A stretch of 64,000 bases of DNA, from positions 62,001-126,000 of the forward strand of contig NZ_CP114904.1 in assembly GCF_027497215.1 (NCBI RefSeq), given 5' to 3'. How positions within the stretch are numbered: the first letter of the stretch is position 1; each line of letters begins with the position of its first letter. Shown here piece after piece: positions 62,810 through 64,000 of the stretch. Position numbers and translations under genes: made by a program. The DNA comes from Micromonospora sp. WMMD812 (GTDB taxonomy: Bacteria > Actinomycetota > Actinomycetes > Mycobacteriales > Micromonosporaceae). The notes beneath the pieces were generated by a model, which made no database searches, was not told where the DNA came from, and was given only the letters and a program-made list of their open reading frames with translations.

Positions 62810-63559
62810 TCAGAGCGGTCGCCCCTTCGCGTCGTGGGCGACGATGCCGTCCAACTCCACCCCGGGGGGCAGCGCCTTCGGGTCGAACCAGAAGATCACC
62901 ACGTCCGCGTCCGTGCTCCACCTGGCCAGTCGGGCGGCGACCTTCCGGCCGTCGACGGTGCCGACGATCCGGGTGGCCCGCCCCACGAAGTACCCGAACG
63001 CGGGCACCGGGCTGCGGGTCGCGGCACCGCCCGACTGGTCGTAGCCGATCTGGTGGAAGCCGGCCCGCCGGTCCGACCCCTCGACGTCGTTGATCAGGTA
63101 GTCCGAGGTCAGCTCCCCGCCGGGGGCGCGGCGCCCGGCGACCAGCCCGATCGTCACCCGGGGGGCGTGGGGCAGGTCGACGGGGACGAAGTAGAGCACC
63201 CGCTCGTCGCCGGCGGCGTACCGGATGCCGGTCTCCACCACCTCGCCGACCGGCTGCGGGCGTGGCTCCCACCGGGTCGTGGTGGGCAGCGGGGTGGGCG
63301 ACCCGGTGGCCGGGCCGGCGGACGCGGTGGCGCCGAGGCCCGGTTGCGGCGCCGGATCCGGCGGGCCGGCCAGCCGCACGCCCACCGCGACACCGCCGAC
63401 GACCACCGCCACCGACAGCGCCGCCGCCCCGCCCCCGGCCAGTCGCCGCCGCCGGCGCAGGCGGCGGCCCTCGCGCATGATCGTGCCCAGGTCGAGGACG
63501 TTCCCGTCGGTCCGTTCGGTCGCCCGCATGGCCTGGCGGAGCTGCTCCACCTCGTTCAT
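62810..63559 (-). CDS. Membrane-anchored partner of a SigE-type sigma factor
   Basis: 249 residues. The cytoplasmic N-terminus (1-38) ends in a run of Arg residues. One transmembrane helix is at about 39-62 (LAGGGAAALSVAVVVGGVAVGV), then a Pro/Thr linker and an outer domain of about 150 residues with no known fold. The start overlaps the sigma-factor stop (ATGA), so the two are coupled. This arrangement repeats that at 939-2172. A role in sigma-factor control is likely from context only. Confidence 0.7.
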   Translation of the reverse strand: MNEVEQLRQAMRATERTDGNVLDLGTIMREGRRLRRRRRLAGGGAAALSVAVVVGGVAVGVRLAGPPDPAPQPGLGATASAGPATGSPTPLPTTTRWEPRPQPVGEVVETGIRYAAGDERVLYFVPVDLPHAPRVTIGLVAGRRAPGGELTSDYLINDVEGSDRRAGFHQIGYDQSGGAATRSPVPAFGYFVGRATRIVGTVDGRKVAARLARWSTDADVVIFWFDPKALPPGVELDGIVAHDAKGRPL

Positions 63560-64000
63560 CGGCGCGTCCCGTGGGTCTCCGGCTCCGCGACGCCGGCGGC
63601 GCGCAGCTTCCCCAGGGCGCGGGAACCGGTGCTCTTGACCGTGCCGACCGAGACGTCGAGTTCGCGGGCCACCTGCGCCTCCGGAAGGTCGAAGTAGTAG
63701 CGCAGCACGACGATGGCGCGCTCGCGCGGGCTGAGCGTGCCGAGGATGGCGAGCAACCAGCGCCGGGTGGCGACCTCGTCCGCGACGTCGCCACGCCGCT
63801 GCTCCGGGAGGTCGTCGCTCGGGTACTCCCGGATGGGGCGTCGCCAGCTGTCGACGAGATGGTTGACCAGGACCGTCCGGGCGTACCCGTAGGCGTCGTT
63901 GTCCCGGACCCGGGACCACGCCGCGTAGGTGCGGACCAGCGCGGTCTGCGCCGCGTCCTCCGCCAGGTGGTGGTCGCCGGTCATCAGGAAGGCGGCGTGC
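63556..64000 (-). CDS. SigE-family RNA polymerase sigma factor, 5' end outside window
   Basis: The last 147 residues are present and the frame is open to the right edge. Region 2 is partly visible (FLMTGDHHLAEDAAQTALVRTYAAWSRVRDNDAYGYARTVLVNHLVD), and region 4 is complete (LSPRERAIVVLRYYFDLPEAQVARELDVSVGTVKSTGSRALGKLR). This sequence style is that of the actinobacterial SigE/SigM-like ECF group. Its stop overlaps the start of the membrane partner gene. Confidence 0.9.
   Translation of the reverse strand, partial: HAAFLMTGDHHLAEDAAQTALVRTYAAWSRVRDNDAYGYARTVLVNHLVDSWRRPIREYPSDDLPEQRRGDVADEVATRRWLLAILGTLSPRERAIVVLRYYFDLPEAQVARELDVSVGTVKSTGSRALGKLRAAGVAEPETHGTRR

Overview
The window is about 64 kb of very GC-rich chromosome from an actinomycete. 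GTG starts, leaderless genes with a TANNNT box six bases before the start codon, IdeR-type iron boxes, a furA-katG pair, many ROK/LacI regulators and many secreted multidomain carbohydrate enzymes all point to a soil Micromonosporaceae-like organism (inferred). I found no rRNA, tRNA, transposase, phage gene or CRISPR array. Most of the region is secretion, nutrient scavenging and regulation.

Layout. 1-2.2 kb: start of a secreted subtilisin-like protease, diverging from a sigma factor/membrane partner pair across a CRP-type palindrome. 2.2-6.5 kb: a large secreted GH87-type alpha-1,3-glucanase. 6.8-10.3 kb: small or poorly known genes (secreted Pro/Ala-rich protein, GNAT, small basic protein, lipoprotein). 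10.6-11.5 kb: iron-regulated heme oxygenase plus DUF2470 protein. 11.65-19.43 kb (minus): a tight four-gene operon encoding a two-domain laccase, a ThuA / sugar-dehydrogenase propeller / PKD / DUF1080 protein, a cupredoxin with Ig-like repeats, and a beta-helix-like secreted protein. 19.9-27.6 kb: an IdeR-boxed asymmetric ABC exporter pair followed by a full siderophore uptake system. 27.6-31.8 kb: TetR, a ThuA-ricin secreted protein, VOC, a hypothetical protein and a methyltransferase. 32-34.7 kb: furA-katG. 34.8-37.6 kb: LysR, cysteine dioxygenase and a YeiH-type exporter. 37.7-42.9 kb: LacI regulator and a GH2 glycosidase with discoidin modules inserted in its fold. 43-49.3 kb: ROK regulator and a multiple-sugar ABC transporter, diverging from an M23 peptidase. 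49.4-55.3 kb: a second ROK regulator, a DUF1479 dioxygenase, an alginate-lyase-family enzyme, and a truncated alanyl-tRNA-synthetase-like protein preceded by an alanine-rich mini-ORF and a hairpin. 55.5-64 kb: phytase-like esterase, DUF2000, AraC, alpha/beta hydrolase, MmyB-type regulator, aldehyde dehydrogenase, and another membrane protein/sigma pair cut by the window end.

How it may work together. Most of the window is a polymer-degradation and sugar-uptake toolkit (GH87, GH2, alginate-lyase-like, ricin-domain proteins, sugar ABC importer) under local LacI and ROK control. Shared operator words tie distant genes together: GACAACGTTGTC links GH2 with the sugar importer/M23 region, CTGACTAGAA links the second ROK gene, DUF1479 and the AlaRS-like gene, and a roughly 40-base element links the GH87 gene with the laccase operon.

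The best candidate for an undescribed system is the 11.65-19.43 kb operon. It could be an extracellular copper-linked sugar oxidation machine: a sugar-dehydrogenase propeller joined to a 3-keto-disaccharide-hydrolase-type domain, a type-1 copper carrier, and an oxygen-reducing small laccase. Two of its proteins carry a common C-terminal module of about 80 residues. The second candidate is the AlaRS-like gene with its apparent alanine attenuator.
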